A DNA stretch of 64,000 nucleotides from Eutreptiella sp. 'Long Island Sound 2002' (lineage: Eukaryota > Euglenozoa > Euglenophyceae > Eutreptiales > Eutreptiaceae). This document shows, piece by piece, positions 62,480 through 64,000 of the stretch (positions within the stretch are counted from its first letter, which is position 1; the number at the start of each line of letters is the position of its first letter). The notes under the pieces were generated by a model. The model made no database searches and was not told the origin of the DNA. It worked only from the letters and a program-made list of their open reading frames with translations. A program made the translations under genes and the position numbers. The stretch is from assembly GCA_964036045.1 (NCBI GenBank), contig OZ038392.1, positions 17,753,612-17,817,611 on the forward strand, given 5' to 3'.

Positions 62480-62760
62480 TCATAGGTCTTGCTGGTGCAT
62501 TTTTTGTCGTTTGCAGATCAGGTACCTGCCCAATGCACCACAGTACTGGCAACAGAAACTGTTGCCGTGTTTGTGCGCACACAGCTGAAATGAGTTGCAG
62601 GCATTTGTTGTCGTTTGTCACCGCTGGGTGGGTTGATAGTTGATAGCTCGGCGACCGGTACACGGTAACTCCCCTCAGTTCGACTATGGAGTATCCCAAT
62701 GACCTTCCAAATCCGATTCCGATTACTAGGTGACTCAGAGGACTCTCAAGGCCCACTGTT
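62480..62760 (-). pseudogene. fragment of a helix-strand-family gene (member 8)
   Basis: 62655-62750 is a diverged copy of 63118-63210. In the matching frame both read IGILHSRTEGSY. The fragment's frame ends at a TGA at 62518-62520 without the family's last helix and strand. In a different frame the 3' part (62480-62613) is a Cys/His-rich mini-frame (CAHKHGNSFCCQYCG, then CKRQ), which may be an exon or a remnant. No start codon or complete domain. Confidence 0.55.
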
Positions 62761-62912
62761 TGCAGAATTATACATATATTCCAATGCCACTTTAAGCCTA
62801 AGTGTTCGAAGATTCGTAGATTCGAATTCATCAAATGTCGTCGTATGGACACGAAACCTGAATTCCAGGCCATATTCTTTGGCTTTTGCGTTTTGATGTT
62901 AGAATTCGAAGG

Positions 62913-63620
62913 TCAGAAGGCTCTGAAATGCAATCTGTTTGTCGTTGGCCACTGGTCGTTCATCCACTGTTCGTCGTTGGTAATCCTATCCCTATCCTTA
63001 GTAAAACACATAAGCACGATGTTGTAGTTACTGTAGTCACCATCGTCACCCTGCCTATTGATTAATCTCTGTACACTATTCGCATTATGCATTATTTCCC
63101 GTAGGTCATGCACTACACCAAGGTAACTCCCCTCAGTTCGACTATGGAGTATCCCAATGGCCTTTCGATTCTGTTTCCGATCACTGATGAATTGGAATCC
63201 AAGTTCAAAATGATCAAACCGCTCTTTGACCTCCTGCAATATAGTACATAGTAGTGTGACGGCTGTTTCTCGGACAGCTGTAGCAAATTCGGTCTGAGCA
63301 TACGGGGGCAGAAAGCAGAAAACGAGTGGATATGTTGGTGTTGGAGGCACAGCTGCATGCAATATAGATGATGCTTGTCTAAAGTGGGAAGTGGGCCCTA
63401 GAAATTGACTGGTGCGGCGCAATTCGTCCTCAGGAATGCGCAGTGAACCCACTCCTATGTCAGGCACCGGGCCATTCTGCCCCAAAATCTCCTGTATTTG
63501 ATCCTCAATCTTGGCGGTGCGGTCCTCGATCTTGGCAATGCGATGTTGCAAAGCATCTACTACATTCTCCATCTTCTTTATTGTATTGTTTCTGTAAATT
63601 TTGGCGCAATCTGCGCACAC
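62913..63620 (-). CDS. helix-strand-family protein with N-terminal coiled coil (member 9)
   Basis: 235-residue open frame. It begins at an in-frame GTG (VCADCAKIY); an acceptor-like T-run plus TTCAG lies just upstream, so a first exon may be missing. The first ATG is in KKMENVVDALQ. Residues about 15-45 form a coiled coil (QHRIAKIEDRTAKIEDQIQEI). A Pro-rich linker leads to the family domain: helix (FATAVRETAVTLLCTILQEV), strand (FELGFQFI), helix (YLGVVHDLREIMHNAN) and strand (NYNIVLMCF). It is followed by the second SET copy. Function unknown; the coiled coil suggests self-assembly or a partner. Confidence 0.6.
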   Translation of the reverse strand: MCADCAKIYRNNTIKKMENVVDALQHRIAKIEDRTAKIEDQIQEILGQNGPVPDIGVGSLRIPEDELRRTSQFLGPTSHFRQASSILHAAVPPTPTYPLVFCFLPPYAQTEFATAVRETAVTLLCTILQEVKERFDHFELGFQFISDRKQNRKAIGILHSRTEGSYLGVVHDLREIMHNANSVQRLINRQGDDGDYSNYNIVLMCFTKDRDRITNDEQWMNDQWPTTNRLHFRAF

Positions 63621-63706
63621 ACCTGAACAAAAAAAATGTTGCCTTTTATCCGTCGTATGGCGGTTTCAAACAAAACATACACACACACAAACCGGCACGG
63701 CGTGAT
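63621..63706. other. spacer before the second SET copy
   Basis: Contains a CA-type run (ACACACACAC) and no gene. Confidence 0.4.
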
Positions 63707-64000
63707 GATCTATCAAATGTGTCAATTGTTCAAATATGACTGAAACCCCCCCGTGTTGCCTGGACTGTACAGTGCAATACCTAGGACTCACCATCAACCA
63801 AACAACAAACCAGGGTTGTGGATTGTTTGCCACACGTAACTTCGAAAAGGGTGATGTGATCGTTCCCTACCTCGGTCTGGTTTCGCCAGATCGGCCCCTG
63901 CAATCGGCCTACACAGTTCAGGTTTCCAAGAAACGGTACATTGATGCTACGCTACTACGTGGACTTGGTTCATTTGTCAACCACTCGGGCCGCTCAAGCA
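63707..64000 (+). CDS. second SET-domain gene copy, 5'-truncated, cut by the window end
   Basis: From CTATCAAATGTGTCAATTG at 63708 the sequence follows the SET gene from its Cys cluster (KCVNCSNM, TPPCCLDC) through GCGLFATRNFEKGDVIVPYLG to SFVNHSGRSS at the window edge. The basic N-terminal 95 residues of the first copy are missing. The frame is preceded by TGA, so translation would have to start at the ATG of MTETPPCCLDC (63736). Differences are mostly substitutions plus an insertion (NQTTNQGCG against NHTSLGCQ). Whether it is functional cannot be judged here. Confidence 0.7.

Overview
This is nuclear DNA of a eukaryote. It is dominated by two large chromodomain Ty3/gypsy (Metaviridae-type) LTR retrotransposon families, a non-autonomous LTR element, a foldback MITE, low-complexity repeats and small mostly single-exon genes. 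A microalga or other protist is the most plausible source, judged by the style of the sequence; no species can be named from the sequence alone. No bacterial operons, rRNA genes, CRISPR arrays or viral hallmark genes are visible.

Layout. 1-5500: non-genic DNA with a 502-bp foldback element, tandem repeats, a very G-rich plus strand (about 1.7-4.7 kb), a low-confidence minus-strand coding locus (2828-4975) and a 110-bp relic of a gypsy pol gene. 5698-12910: small genes, mostly on the minus strand, whose products seem to share one helix-strand-helix-strand module; one also carries an F-box-like segment. A repeat array with a constant core and variable spacers lies at 10.8-12.0 kb.

13036-60720 (47.7 kb) is best read as ONE insertion with later insertions nested in it. 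The outer element, here called B, has LTRs of about 2.95 kb (TGAAGC...GCGTCA) and a 4-bp target duplication TTTA (13032-13035 and 60721-60724). Its 5' LTR was hit by family A at CCGTG (15101), then partly duplicated, with one A copy reduced to a solo LTR (34032-34744) and a palindrome-rich non-autonomous element D inserted at 30894-33558. B's own coding region (35960-45272) is broken by stops and frameshifts. Its 3' LTR (46761-48141 plus 59124-60720) is interrupted by a full-length A element on the minus strand (48142-59123) with near-identical 713/712-bp LTRs, a CCCAA target duplication and intact gag and pol. In A, gag and pol share a frame and are separated by one UAG, which suggests stop readthrough.

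60721-64000: the native locus resumes. A small minus-strand gene (two HY..HG repeats after an NPNT linker) lost its last three codons to the B insertion; the lost codons are still readable at 13020-13031. It is followed by a SET-domain gene, a fragment and an intact copy of the helix-strand family, and the start of a second SET copy. This implies tandem duplication of a SET/family-gene pair. The same small-gene family occurs on both sides of the 47.7-kb insertion, which fits one originally contiguous gene cluster.
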